NCBI GenBank assembly: GCA_002337085.1
Contig: DDFH01000006.1
Coordinates: 1,250,643-1,314,642, forward strand
Reading direction: 5' to 3'
Source: Hyphomonadaceae bacterium UBA1933
GTDB taxonomy: Bacteria > Pseudomonadota > Alphaproteobacteria > Caulobacterales > Aquidulcibacteraceae
DNA length: 64,000 nucleotides
Shown here: positions 1-8,152 of the stretch, piece by piece
Numbering within the stretch: position 1 is the first letter of the stretch
Layout: each line of letters begins with the position of its first letter
Program-made: the position numbers and the translations under genes
Notes under the pieces: generated by a model
Databases searched by the model: none
Seen by the model: only the letters and a program-made list of their open reading frames with translations
What the model was told of the DNA's origin: nothing

Positions 1-1
1 T

Positions 2-574
2 ATAAAAACCAAAAATATAAAAATATATGGCTTGATAAATAATGCGGGTCTTTCAATTGCTTCCCTGTTTTTGCAAACCGAATATAAAAAACAAATCGAC
101 TTTCTTGAGCTTTGTATAATTACCCCAACCACTTTGATTAATGCCTTTTTGCCAGAAATGGTAAAAGCAGGTGAGGGGCGGATAATAAATGTTTCATCAA
201 TGGTGGCCTTTTCAAATGGGGCGGCGGGGCATACTCTTTATCCGGCGGCAAAATCCTATGTTTTAAAAATGACACGTTCAATTGCCGCAGAGATTAAAGG
301 CACAGGCGTAAAAATAACCGCCCTTTGCCCTGGCGCAACCGAAAGCGAGTTCCAAACCGTAAACGGTGTCGCCGCCAAAATAGGCAAGGATAATTTTCTT
401 AAACCCATGCCAACCAGCAAGGTGGTGGAAGAGGCATTAAAGGCCAATGAAGCAGGCAAAGAACAAGTAATAACGGGGTTTGCCAATAAATTCGCGGTGG
501 CAATGATGAAATTTATGCCGGAATTTATTCTGACTCCAATAATTCGCAATGCGGCAAAAAAATATTCTGTATAG
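2..574 (+). CDS. Short-chain dehydrogenase/reductase, 3' part only
   Basis: The frame is open to the left edge, so the start and the N-terminal dinucleotide-binding half lie outside the window. The visible part begins just before the NNAG motif that follows strand beta-4 of SDR enzymes. It then shows the catalytic Ser region (NVSSMVAF) and the catalytic Tyr-x3-Lys (YPAAK). The C-terminal third (KFMPEFILTPIIRNAAKKY) is typical of SDRs annotated as acyl-chain or steroid-type oxidoreductases of the DltE/YqjQ kind. The TTG at position 32 should not be taken as the start, because codons upstream of it still read as SDR sequence. The stop lies 9 nt before the GMC oxidoreductase, suggesting one transcript. 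Substrate unknown; the family call is firm. Confidence 0.88.
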   Translation: MKTKNIKIYGLINNAGLSIASLFLQTEYKKQIDFLELCIITPTTLINAFLPEMVKAGEGRIINVSSMVAFSNGAAGHTLYPAAKSYVLKMTRSIAAEIKGTGVKITALCPGATESEFQTVNGVAAKIGKDNFLKPMPTSKVVEEALKANEAGKEQVITGFANKFAVAMMKFMPEFILTPIIRNAAKKYSV

Positions 575-583
575 GTGGTGTGA

Positions 584-2152
584 ATGGGTAATCAATACGA
601 CATTATTATAATTGGCTCTGGTGCAGGTGGTGGAACAATGGCCTATGCACTTGCGGAAACTGGCAAAAAAATCCTTATATTAGAACGCGGTAAGCATTTG
701 CCAAGAGAGGCCAAAAACTGGGATGCGACCGAGGTCTTTATAAACAAAATCTATCGCACCAATGAAGAATGGCTCGATAAAAATGACAAGCCCTTTGTTC
801 CCAATACTAATTATTGGGTTGGCGGCAATACCACCTTTTTTGGCGCGGCATTGATGCGTATGAAGCGCCGTGATTTTGAAGATGTGCCGCATGTTGATGG
901 TATCTCCCCTGCGTGGTGTTTGAATTATGATGATTTTTCTCCTTGGTATGAAAAGGCAGAAAAGCTTTGGAAGGTGCATGGCAAACGCGGTATTGACCCC
1001 AATGATGAGCCAAACGACCCCGATTACCCATATCCGGCGATTATTGATGATTTTGCCGTGGCAAAATTAAAACTACATTTTGAACAAAAGGGTTGGCATC
1101 CATCGCCTTTGCCTTTGGGGGTTAATCGCGATGATACCGACCCCGAAGGCTCGGCCTGCATACGTTGCCAGACATGTGGCGGTTTTCCTTGCCTTTTAAA
1201 GGCAAAAAGTGACGCACGCTCAATCGTTATTGACCAAGTTCGCAAAAGTGAAAACATCACAATTGCCACCGAACACAAGGTGGAAAAATTGGTAACTGAT
1301 GCCAGTGGCACAAAAATAATCTCCGTAGTTTGTGATACGCCACAAGGGCATATGATTTATAATGCCGATTTATTTATCCTTTCTGCCGGTGCGGTAAATT
1401 CGGCGGCAATCCTTTTAAAATCAGCGAATGATAAGCATCCAAACGGGCTTGCCAATGGTTCTGATATGGTGGGGCGCAATTATATGTTCCACACCACATC
1501 GGCGGTGATTTCGGTTTTGGCGGAAAAATTTGATTCCCCATTCCCGAAAACTTTTGCGGTTAATGACTTTTATTTTGGCGACAAATCGGAAAATTACCCG
1601 TACCCAATGGGGCAAATCCAGCTTTTGGAATATATGACCGGAAAAACCATAGAGGGGCAATTATCAGAAATTATTCCCCCTTTTTTAGTTCCTGATTTGG
1701 TCACCAATGGCGTTGCCAAACATATGGTGGCATTTTTGACCATGAGTGAGGATTTGGGAACCCCCGATAATCGTGTAACCATCGCGCCAAACGGTCAAAT
1801 CAAACTGACCTACACCCCAAACAATCTTGAAAGCCATGAAAGACTGAATAAAAAACTTATCGAAGGGCTAAAAGGTTTCACAATTTCCGACCATTTATTG
1901 TTTGAACCTCATTACGAAATTGACCAATTATTACCGCTTTATGGAACCGCGCACCAATGCGGCACTCTAAGGTTTGGCAAAGATCCCAAAACTTCGGTTT
2001 TGGATGAAAATTGCAAAGCACATGAGATTGATAATCTTTATGCCTGTGACTCGTCATTTTTCGTCTCCAGCTCCGCAGTAAACCCAACCCTTACCATTGT
2101 CGCCAACGCCCTTCGCGTTGCCGAGGTGATAAAGGGAAGGCTTGGGGATTAA
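584..2152 (+). CDS. GMC family FAD-dependent oxidoreductase
   Basis: A 522-residue flavoenzyme of the glucose-methanol-choline family. The N-terminus carries the FAD-binding Gly-rich loop (GSGAGGG, about residues 11-17) followed by an acidic residue at the end of beta-2 (LILERG). The C-terminal GMC_oxred_C signature is present, with the active-site His in the AHQCGT stretch (about residue 457) and Asn in VNPT (about residue 500). A Cys-rich segment (CIRCQTCGGFPC) near residue 200 is typical of the bacterial branch resembling long-chain alcohol or sugar dehydrogenases. There is no signal peptide, so it is probably cytoplasmic or membrane-associated. The start ATG has an AGGTGG element upstream. 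Pairing with an SDR suggests successive alcohol/aldehyde oxidation, but the substrate cannot be read from sequence. Confidence 0.9.
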   Translation: MGNQYDIIIIGSGAGGGTMAYALAETGKKILILERGKHLPREAKNWDATEVFINKIYRTNEEWLDKNDKPFVPNTNYWVGGNTTFFGAALMRMKRRDFEDVPHVDGISPAWCLNYDDFSPWYEKAEKLWKVHGKRGIDPNDEPNDPDYPYPAIIDDFAVAKLKLHFEQKGWHPSPLPLGVNRDDTDPEGSACIRCQTCGGFPCLLKAKSDARSIVIDQVRKSENITIATEHKVEKLVTDASGTKIISVVCDTPQGHMIYNADLFILSAGAVNSAAILLKSANDKHPNGLANGSDMVGRNYMFHTTSAVISVLAEKFDSPFPKTFAVNDFYFGDKSENYPYPMGQIQLLEYMTGKTIEGQLSEIIPPFLVPDLVTNGVAKHMVAFLTMSEDLGTPDNRVTIAPNGQIKLTYTPNNLESHERLNKKLIEGLKGFTISDHLLFEPHYEIDQLLPLYGTAHQCGTLRFGKDPKTSVLDENCKAHEIDNLYACDSSFFVSSSAVNPTLTIVANALRVAEVIKGRLGD

Positions 2153-2400
2153 GAATTAAGAATTAAGAATTACGGTTTTTATCCTCCCCTGAGAAACGGG
2201 GGAGGTGCTGCCGCAGGCAGCGGAGGGGGCATTGCTTCCCCCTTGCGGTGAAGCTGCTCCGAATGGGCTGATGGGGGTTGGCGGCGTTTAATTACCTGCA
2301 AGATTTGCCATATAATCACCGTCGACGACCCCACCCGTCAGGGCTACGCCCTGCCACCCTCTTAGCATCGGGTAGGGTAGAGTTTGTCCCCATTATTCAC
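2152..2400. repeat. Dispersed palindromic (REP-like) repeat cluster
   Basis: Directly after the GMC stop there are three copies of the heptamer AAGAATT. GC-rich short palindromes follow, of the type CTCCCC-n-GGGGGAGG and GCTGCCGCAGGCAGC, then GTCAGGGCTACGCCCTGCC. This composition is unlike the AT-rich flanks and resembles the extragenic repeat families common in alphaproteobacteria. A 60-codon reading frame across it encodes the usual artefact peptide with PHPSGLRPATLL and is not a gene. It is the left boundary of the accessory patch. Confidence 0.6.
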
Positions 2401-2510
2401 ATAATACAACCATTTTCACCCATTTGTAACAACTGCTTCTCCATAAAAAACTATTATTAATCAATACCATATGCCGAATGCTGCCCCTTATTTTTCACCC
2501 CTCCCAAAAC

Positions 2511-2595
2511 GTTGACATTTGTTGACATTTTCGATTTTGAACAAATTCAAAATCGAAAAACAAACCACACAAAACCCTGACATTTCCTGACAATT
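2511..2595. other. Iterated TTGACATTT words with a perfect 14-bp inverted repeat
   Basis: GTTGACATTT occurs twice in direct tandem at 2511-2530. Two related words, CTGACATTT and CTGACAATT, follow after about 50 bp. Between them lies a perfect inverted repeat: TTTTCGATTTTGAA at 2528-2541, loop CAAA, and its complement at 2546-2559. No U-tract follows, so it does not look like an ordinary terminator. It could be an operator for the downstream gene pair or a remnant of a mobile element end. Function unknown. Confidence 0.45.
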
Positions 2596-2680
2596 GATAG
2601 ATATGCATCGGGTTTCTGCTTTGGCTTATATGCCTATATCATAAGGGTAAAAATAAGAGGGGTGATAGCATCTTTTAACT

Positions 2681-2724
2681 CCTTCCCTTGAGGGAAGGTG
2701 GACGCGAAGCGGACGGAAGGGTGT
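2681..2724 (+). repeat. REP-like palindrome, left copy (CTTCCCTTGAGGGAAG type)
   Basis: A 16-bp palindrome CTTCCCTTGAGGGAAG at 2682-2697 is followed by a short inner palindrome and then GAAGGGTGT. The same outer words occur in the opposite orientation at 5332-5386, with a different inner hairpin. The two copies bracket the accessory pair at 2991-5081. The rest of 2725-2990 holds no recognisable gene. It contains a good -10 word (TATAAT, 2869-2874) that may serve the next gene, without a convincing -35. Confidence 0.55.
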
Positions 2725-2990
2725 AAATGCTTACCGCATTGCTAAGGAGGAGGTTCCCCGAAGGTGCAAGTTTGGGCGTGTTAAATTATCATAAAAGTGA
2801 TTTTGTTTGGTTGTATACATTGCATTTGCAACTCTATTATTGCTGTGATACCAATTGTATAGTTGGGGTATAATTCAACGTGATTCAATTATGTGACCTA
2901 TTTTATTTATAGCGAACTCATTCCATATATTATAACTTTAAGCGAGAAATACTAAGTATACTAAATCTTTGCCAACATTGGAGAAACGAG

Positions 2991-4013
2991 ATGACCAAAA
3001 ATGGTATGTTTGATGGCACAATTAAAGCCCTTGAAGGTTTAACCAAAATTGGCAAAATTTCCGTTTCAATTCAAGATGATGAAGAAGATTATTTTGATCG
3101 CGAATGCCCATCAGAAGATTGCCTTTTTCAGTTTAAAATTCTTAGTGAAGATTGGAAAAACAAAGTTAGTGATGAAGCCGTACATTGTCCAAATTGTGGT
3201 CATGTTGCTGACTCTGACAAATGGTGGACAAAAGAACAAATCGAACATGCAAAGCAAGTTGCATTGGCGCAAATATCATCACGAATTTTTGGGGCATTAA
3301 GGAAAGATGCAGAAAACTGGAATAGAAATCAGCCTAAGAATAGCTTTATTTCGATGACAATTAAGGTGGATAATACCCCAAGACAAATTTCATTGCCGCC
3401 AGCCGTAATAGACCCAATGCGTTTGAAAATTACCTGTCCAAAATGTGATTGTCATTACGCAGTGATTGGTGCGGCTTATTTTTGCCCTGCTTGTGGGCAT
3501 AACTCTGCTGAACAACAGTTTCGTTTGTCGTTGAATGGTATAAGGCAATCCTTAAATGCGCTGGATGATGTACGTGCTGCAATTTCAGATAAAGATGTTT
3601 TGAAAAATACAATTCTATTAATCGTTGAAAATGGCCTTCAAAATGCCGTCACGGCTTTTCAGCGCTGCGTTGAGGCTAAGTATTGCGAAGTAGATTCAAC
3701 TACTAAAATCAGGCGCAACGCTTTTCAAAACTTAGCTGAAGGAAGTCAAATTTGGAAAGATGTAATTGGGAAAGGATATGACGAATTTATAAGCGCTGAC
3801 GATTTATTTCTTTTAAAAAGGGCATTTCAACAGCGTCACCTTTTAGCACATACTCAAGGTATTGTTGACGAAAACTATTTAGTTAAAACAAACGACCAAA
3901 GATATAAGATTGGGCAGCGAATAGTCGTGAAAACTGAAGAGGTTTTGGCTTGTTTGCAATTAGTCGAAAAATTAGTCGAAGCAATTATTTTGGAATGCAA
4001 ATCTAAAAATTGA
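2991..4013 (+). CDS. Zinc-ribbon protein with C-terminal HEPN-like RNase motif
   Basis: A 340-residue protein I cannot assign to a named family. Two zinc-ribbon-like Cys sets are visible: C39, C44, C66, C69 and C149, C152, C165, C168 (CPKC...CPAC). The C-terminal half is helical and carries QQRHLLAHTQGIVDE, an R-x4-H motif (R282/H287), the catalytic signature of HEPN ribonucleases; RHxxAHxxGIVD is close to what many HEPN proteins of abortive-infection systems show. A GGAG Shine-Dalgarno lies 8 nt before the ATG. It is 33 bp upstream of a SMEK-type gene in the same direction, so the two probably form an operon. Codon usage looks more AT-biased than in the housekeeping neighbours, and the pair interrupts otherwise ordinary gene content, both suggesting acquisition. 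The role in phage defence or RNA cleavage is inferred. Confidence 0.6.
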   Translation: MTKNGMFDGTIKALEGLTKIGKISVSIQDDEEDYFDRECPSEDCLFQFKILSEDWKNKVSDEAVHCPNCGHVADSDKWWTKEQIEHAKQVALAQISSRIFGALRKDAENWNRNQPKNSFISMTIKVDNTPRQISLPPAVIDPMRLKITCPKCDCHYAVIGAAYFCPACGHNSAEQQFRLSLNGIRQSLNALDDVRAAISDKDVLKNTILLIVENGLQNAVTAFQRCVEAKYCEVDSTTKIRRNAFQNLAEGSQIWKDVIGKGYDEFISADDLFLLKRAFQQRHLLAHTQGIVDENYLVKTNDQRYKIGQRIVVKTEEVLACLQLVEKLVEAIILECKSKN

Positions 4014-4046
4014 TTTATTATAATTCTAGATGAAAAGGTTTTTTTA

Positions 4047-5081
4047 ATGTTGACGAGAGGATATTTTATCGGTGAGATTATTGATGACCTTAGCAATATT
4101 GAAGGCCAGTTAAGAACAAGAGCTAAACTTGGCCTAACGGATTTGCATAGACATTCGGAGGATTTCTTTAAAGAGGTTCTAAATAAGGCATTTTCATTCT
4201 CTTTAATTAATAAGAATACCGAAAGAACCAATGCTCCGGGTATTGATTTAGTTGATGAAACTAATGGGGTAGCCTTTCAAGTCACAGCCGAAAAAACTAC
4301 CTCAAAAGTAAATGATACCCTTTCAAGAATTAGCAATGAAGATTTTGCCCTTTATCCTAATATATATATATTGATGATTGGTGGAAAGCAAAACACATAT
4401 GCGCCTAATAATGAGTTATGGGCTACGCGTAACTTCAAAGTAGAAAATATCTGGGACATTCATGTGATTTGCAAGAAATTAATGGAACTTCCAGTTGATA
4501 CACTCCAATCTATCCATGAATATGTAAAGTCTGAATTTATTCGCATAAAGATTGAGTTGGAAATTCCTGATGCAGAAGGAAGATACCCAACTAATTTATC
4601 GGATATTATTGAAGCTATTCCCACGCCACAACTTTCAGATTTTGCTAATTTTAATAACTTTCTTATGGAAAATGGACTTGAAGAAGCTATTGAGGAAACC
4701 GTTGCAAAATTCACTGACCTATCAAAACGGCTTAGCAGAATTCCTCGCATTACAAGGGAGTTTTTGGCGACCCTCGTTGAAAGGCGAGAAGATTCAACGA
4801 ATCGTGGTCGCCTTGGGAGGACTGACTGCATTGAAATAAACTACGATATTGTTGAAAGGATAGCATCAAGATACCGTGACCGCGAGGGTGAAATTCGTAT
4901 TCTCGAAGATAACCGCTTTTTAATTATAGATGAACCTGAAAACAAAGGCGAAAGCGCCTTTATTACAATATTCATTACACCTACAGATTCTGAATATGAT
5001 ATGTGTATTTTGAATTTTCTGCAAGAAAAAAGTATACCTTTAGGAAAGGTGCTAATAAACTTGAATTTTGCTGATATGTAA
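4047..5081 (+). CDS. SMEK-type domain protein (nuclease-like N-terminal domain)
   Basis: A 344-residue protein whose first ~150 residues match what I know of the SMEK domain: GYFIGEIIDDL at the start, then a helix with SEDFF, then PGIDL-n-GVAFQVTAEK followed by a Lys-rich helix. The D67 / Q78-V-T / K83-K87 arrangement resembles a divergent Mrr/PD-(D/E)xK core, in which the usual ExK is replaced by Q-x-T. Catalysis is therefore not assured. The C-terminal ~190 residues are of unknown fold. SMEK proteins are often found in bacterial conflict loci with a variable C-terminal effector or sensor. Placement 33 bp after the HEPN-like gene suggests a two-component operon. The domain call is from memory of the motif pattern. 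Confidence 0.6.
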   Translation: MLTRGYFIGEIIDDLSNIEGQLRTRAKLGLTDLHRHSEDFFKEVLNKAFSFSLINKNTERTNAPGIDLVDETNGVAFQVTAEKTTSKVNDTLSRISNEDFALYPNIYILMIGGKQNTYAPNNELWATRNFKVENIWDIHVICKKLMELPVDTLQSIHEYVKSEFIRIKIELEIPDAEGRYPTNLSDIIEAIPTPQLSDFANFNNFLMENGLEEAIEETVAKFTDLSKRLSRIPRITREFLATLVERREDSTNRGRLGRTDCIEINYDIVERIASRYRDREGEIRILEDNRFLIIDEPENKGESAFITIFITPTDSEYDMCILNFLQEKSIPLGKVLINLNFADM

Positions 5082-5331
5082 AAACAACCTTAATGCTTTG
5101 CATCTTGAGTGGTTTAACTGAATTTATTTATTAATTGGCTTCCTATTGAGCTAATACCGAACCCATAAATTTGAGCTATTTTGGTCAATTTATCATCTGC
5201 ATCGTCTATAACCCTCATTCTATGTATCGTGGCGGAAAAAGGGGGGGCATTTTTTGCTTGGCTCATAAAACACCGCATTTTAATGTTATAAAAAATTTCG
5301 ATACGGCAAAATTCTTAATTCCTAATCACAA

Positions 5332-5386
5332 ACACCCTTCACCTGCCACGAAATAAATTTGTGGCAGGAGCTTCCCTCAAGGGAAG
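5332..5386 (-). repeat. REP-like palindrome, right copy in inverted orientation
   Basis: Read on the minus strand this has the same outer words as the copy at 2681-2724: CTTCCCTTGAGGGAAG, then an inner hairpin (CTGCCAC...GTGGCAG, 5343-5367), then GAAGGGTGT. The inner hairpin differs in sequence from the left copy, as expected of dispersed repeats rather than a recent duplication. The 334-bp gap 5082-5415 holds this repeat and no convincing gene. A 61-codon frame at 5171-5356 has no ribosome binding site or recognisable protein features. Confidence 0.55.
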
Positions 5387-5415
5387 CAGTTAAGCATAAT
5401 TCCAATACTGAAAAA

Positions 5416-5865
5416 TTACGCTTTTCTATCCAGTGCGATTGCGGTGGTGTGGGCGTGGGCGGGTGGGGTTTTTATGCCGCCGGCGCCGTATGAAATTGGG
5501 GTAGGGCGCGCGTTCATTGCCTCTTTGGCAATGGCCTGAACAAGGCCTTCGGTAAGGCGCATTTTTCTTTCCAAGGCGTTTTCGTGTTTTTCCATCAAAT
5601 CACGGAATTTTTCGGTGCAATCGCGCAATGCGGCCTTTAATGCCGGATTGCCAGCTTCTAGTAAATCTGGGTTTTGGGCGATGCGTTTGGTTTCACTTGT
5701 ATATGCGGCGGCAAGGCGCGAAACCTCATCATTAAGGGGTTTAACGTCGGTTAATTCATTTGAATCAAGTGCGACAAGTTGGTTTTGCGTTATCTCGCAC
5801 AGGCGATTGGTTAAAAGCACCATTTGCTCAAGATAATCATTTGTGTCTTTTGCGATTAAAGCCAT
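5416..5865 (-). CDS. FlgN/FlbY-like flagellar protein
   Basis: A 149-residue, largely helical, soluble protein at the end of the flgI-flgJ operon. The helical body (about residues 5-115) with DTNDYLEQMVLLTNRL at the start is what FlgN-type export chaperones look like. In Caulobacter-type genomes the gene in this place is called flbY. The last ~35 residues are a Pro/Ala-rich tail. The start codon lies only 3 nt after the flgJ stop, so translation is likely coupled. Probable role: chaperone or accessory factor for export of late flagellar components. The name depends mostly on gene order; sequence similarity in this group is weak. Confidence 0.65.
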   Translation of the reverse strand: MALIAKDTNDYLEQMVLLTNRLCEITQNQLVALDSNELTDVKPLNDEVSRLAAAYTSETKRIAQNPDLLEAGNPALKAALRDCTEKFRDLMEKHENALERKMRLTEGLVQAIAKEAMNARPTPISYGAGGIKTPPAHAHTTAIALDRKA

Positions 5866-5868
5866 AAA

Positions 5869-6204
5869 TTACTCCTGCACCAATGGTATTGCTTGGGTTT
5901 TTTGTGCGGCCTCTTGGATTTTTAGGATTTCACCTTTAACAGCAGTGGCAATTCCAACCCCGTTGGTGTGTGAAATTGCCTTTGCATATTCGTCGTATAA
6001 AAATGGTTTGAAGGCGCGTTCACCCGCGCCCCCGCCAAACTCTGAATCCGACATATCATTATCTGTATCGGAAAATGACAAAAGTTGTGACAAAACCATT
6101 TGTTCAAATTGTTTTGCCACTTTGTCGGCATGGGCTTCGCCAGTGATTTTGGAATTAATGCTTCCAAGTGTCTGGGCGACTATATTTGCGCTCATATTAC
6201 TCAT
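5869..6204 (-). CDS. flgJ: Rod-binding protein (FlgJ N-terminal domain type)
   Basis: A 111-residue protein equal to the rod-binding domain of FlgJ without the muramidase domain found in enterobacteria, which is normal for alphaproteobacteria. Conserved features are AKQFEQMVLSQLL in the first half, SEFGGGAGERAF in the middle, and DEYAKAIS...GVGIA near the end. It acts in the periplasm as a cap or scaffold for the flagellar rod. The ATG at 6204 overlaps the flgI stop by one base (TGATG), which favours it over the GTG one codon upstream. It is the middle gene of flgI-flgJ-FlbY-like. Confidence 0.88.
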   Translation of the reverse strand: MSNMSANIVAQTLGSINSKITGEAHADKVAKQFEQMVLSQLLSFSDTDNDMSDSEFGGGAGERAFKPFLYDEYAKAISHTNGVGIATAVKGEILKIQEAAQKTQAIPLVQE

Positions 6205-7364
6205 CACATTACCTCAATATCTGCTTGGATCGCGCCGGCGGCTTTTAACGCCTGCAAAATTTGGATTAGGTCGCGTGGATTAACCCCAAGGGCATTAAGA
6301 CCCGCCACCAATTCACGAAGTGGCACGCCACCTTTTACCATGGTCAAATCGCCTTTATCCTCTTCAACTTTTACGGTTGATGATGGAACGGCGGCGGTTT
6401 GCCCCTGTGAGAATGGTGCAGGTTGTGAAACGCTTGGGTTTTCGCCAACCGAGATTGTCAAATTACCCTGTGCCACGGCAACGGTTGAAACCTTTACATT
6501 CTCACCCATAACCACAATGCCAGATGATTCATCGACAACAATTTTCGCAGGGCTATCAGGGATAACTTGAAGGTTTTCAATGCGGGCAATCAAATTCGCC
6601 ATATTGCCAGGGTAACCAATTGGCTTCATCAAAGTTACACTTGATGGGTTTTCAACGATTGCCGCCTCGATACCAAGGTTTTTGTTGATTTCGGCCGCAA
6701 TACGTTTTGCGGTGGTGAAATCAGGGTTGCGCAGTGACAGGCGTAATTCAGTCATATTGGCAAGGTTGAAATTGGTCTCAAGTTCGATGGTTGCCCCATT
6801 GGCAACGCGGCCATTGGTGGTAACGCCACGACCAATTTTTGACCCTGATTTACCGCTGGCTTCGAAGCCACCAATTGTAAGTTGTCCTTGGGCAACGGCA
6901 TAAACATTGCCATCCGCACCGCGCAAAGGTGTAACGCTTAGGGTGCCGCCTTCAAGGCTTTTGGCATCACCGATTGATGAAACATTGACGTCAATCTTAG
7001 TGCCAACAGTCGCAAAAGGTGGCAAAGTTGCGGTAATCCAAACCACGGCAACGTTTTTAGTCTGCATAGAGGTTTGATCGCGAACGTTTGTTCCCATTGG
7101 CTCAAGCGAATTTTCAAGCAATTGCTTGGTCATCGGGCTATTGCGCAAATTATCGCCAGTTCCAGGAAGACCAAATACAAGACCAACACCAACAAGTTGG
7201 TTATCGCGAACCCCTTCAACCGAGGTCATATCCTTAATTCTTGAACCACCGCTTGCCGCATTCGCCACCGTAAAGGGGGCGAAAATTAACAAAGCCAAAG
7301 CAAAGAGAACAGGTTTAAGCGATTTCAACACGGTATATTTTGCCTTAAAGTTAAATAAAAACAT
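6204..7364 (-). CDS. flgI: Flagellar P-ring protein FlgI
   Basis: A 386-residue exported protein forming the P-ring around the flagellar rod in the peptidoglycan layer. An N-terminal signal peptide with a hydrophobic core (LFALALLIFAPF) ends at VANAA. The mature part opens with SRIKDMTSVEGVRDNQLVG, followed by GTGDNLRNSP, the FlgI hallmark. GVPLRELVAGLNALGVNPRDLI near the end is also diagnostic. Length is normal for the family. Its promoter lies in the 190-bp region shared with the divergent fliX, an arrangement known from Caulobacter, where FliX ties flagellar class II assembly to later gene expression. Confidence 0.97.
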   Translation of the reverse strand: MFLFNFKAKYTVLKSLKPVLFALALLIFAPFTVANAASGGSRIKDMTSVEGVRDNQLVGVGLVFGLPGTGDNLRNSPMTKQLLENSLEPMGTNVRDQTSMQTKNVAVVWITATLPPFATVGTKIDVNVSSIGDAKSLEGGTLSVTPLRGADGNVYAVAQGQLTIGGFEASGKSGSKIGRGVTTNGRVANGATIELETNFNLANMTELRLSLRNPDFTTAKRIAAEINKNLGIEAAIVENPSSVTLMKPIGYPGNMANLIARIENLQVIPDSPAKIVVDESSGIVVMGENVKVSTVAVAQGNLTISVGENPSVSQPAPFSQGQTAAVPSSTVKVEEDKGDLTMVKGGVPLRELVAGLNALGVNPRDLIQILQALKAAGAIQADIEVM

Positions 7365-7515
7365 TATCCGAATTTACAATGCGAAATTCATGCCAAGTGT
7401 TAGTTTGGCTAATTATTTGTATTTAAAGGAAAAATAATATTAATTTCTGATAATAAATTACCTATTAGGCAATTTTTGCCCAATTGATTAAATTTTATCA
7501 AATGCTTATAGTAAA

Positions 7516-7530
7516 TTAACCAAATATTAT
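7516..7530 (+). promoter_or_regulatory. Possible CtrA half-matched box upstream of fliX
   Basis: TTAACCAAATATTAT fits TTAA-N7-TTAA with one mismatch in the second half-site and ends 24 bp before the fliX start. In Caulobacter early flagellar genes are CtrA-controlled. In AT-rich DNA such near-matches arise easily by chance, so this is only a suggestion. The rest of the 190-bp flgI-fliX gap shows no other clear signal. Confidence 0.3.
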
Positions 7531-7554
7531 GAATAGAAACCTATATTTTAAAGC

Positions 7555-7971
7555 ATGAAAATCGAAGGCGTTTCATCATCTGTGGCAGCACAAAATAAGA
7601 AAGCAGAAAAAATCGCTGCTTCTGGTTTTGCTGTGCCTAATCAGGCAGCACCAAAGGCCGGTGCGGCGCAAACGCCAATTCCATCAAGTGCGATAAGTTC
7701 TCTTGATTCACTTTTGGCACTTCAGGCAGAAGACACACCACAAGAACGCCGCCGCCGCGCAATTTCTCGTGCTGATTCGCTTTTGGATCAGCTTGATGAT
7801 TTGCGGGTTGCAACGCTTTCTGGTCGGGTGATGCATTCACAAATCTCAAAACTTGCGTCATCGTTGCGTGAGCGCCTCGAAGGTGTTGATGACGAAAAAT
7901 TGCAATCAATTCTGGATGATATCGAATTGCGTGCAGAAGTTGAATTAGCCAAGCTAGAGAAAAGTTTGTAA
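7555..7971 (+). CDS. fliX: Flagellar assembly regulator FliX
   Basis: A 138-residue protein of the FliX family, which couples completion of the class II basal body to activation of the sigma-54 regulator FlbD in Caulobacter and relatives. It shows the family layout: MKIEG at the start, a low-complexity Ala/Pro-rich stretch to about residue 50, then the conserved helical core RRRRAISRADSLLDQLDDLR...ILDDIELRAEVELAKLE. Length is typical. It is divergent from flgI and followed by dksA, as in other Caulobacter-type genomes. A flbD gene is not in the window. Confidence 0.92.
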   Translation: MKIEGVSSSVAAQNKKAEKIAASGFAVPNQAAPKAGAAQTPIPSSAISSLDSLLALQAEDTPQERRRRAISRADSLLDQLDDLRVATLSGRVMHSQISKLASSLRERLEGVDDEKLQSILDDIELRAEVELAKLEKSL

Positions 7972-8152
7972 TTCTTCGCGCCGTCATCTGCTAAAAAAAC
8001 AAACTTCGCGACATATTTACACATAAAATACAGTAGAAGCAGTTTGTCAAAAGACCGCACTACGACTATATGCGCAAACTAAATAAAGCATACATGGCAC
8101 TTTGGGAATTCTAGTGCACTTTGAGGATTCTAGTACTGGTGGAGGGCTGAGG

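Noticed and set aside
2278..2460. 60-codon reading frame in the repeat cluster
   Set aside because: It translates GC-rich palindromes into the common artefact PHPSGLRPATLL and has no ribosome binding site.
5171..5356. 61-codon reading frame between the SMEK gene and the flagellar operon
   Set aside because: It runs into the palindromic repeat, has no ribosome binding site and no protein-like composition.
7470..7500. Sigma-54 promoter for flgI in the GGCAATTTTTGCC palindrome
   Set aside because: The GG and GC dinucleotides are 9 nt apart instead of the required 10.
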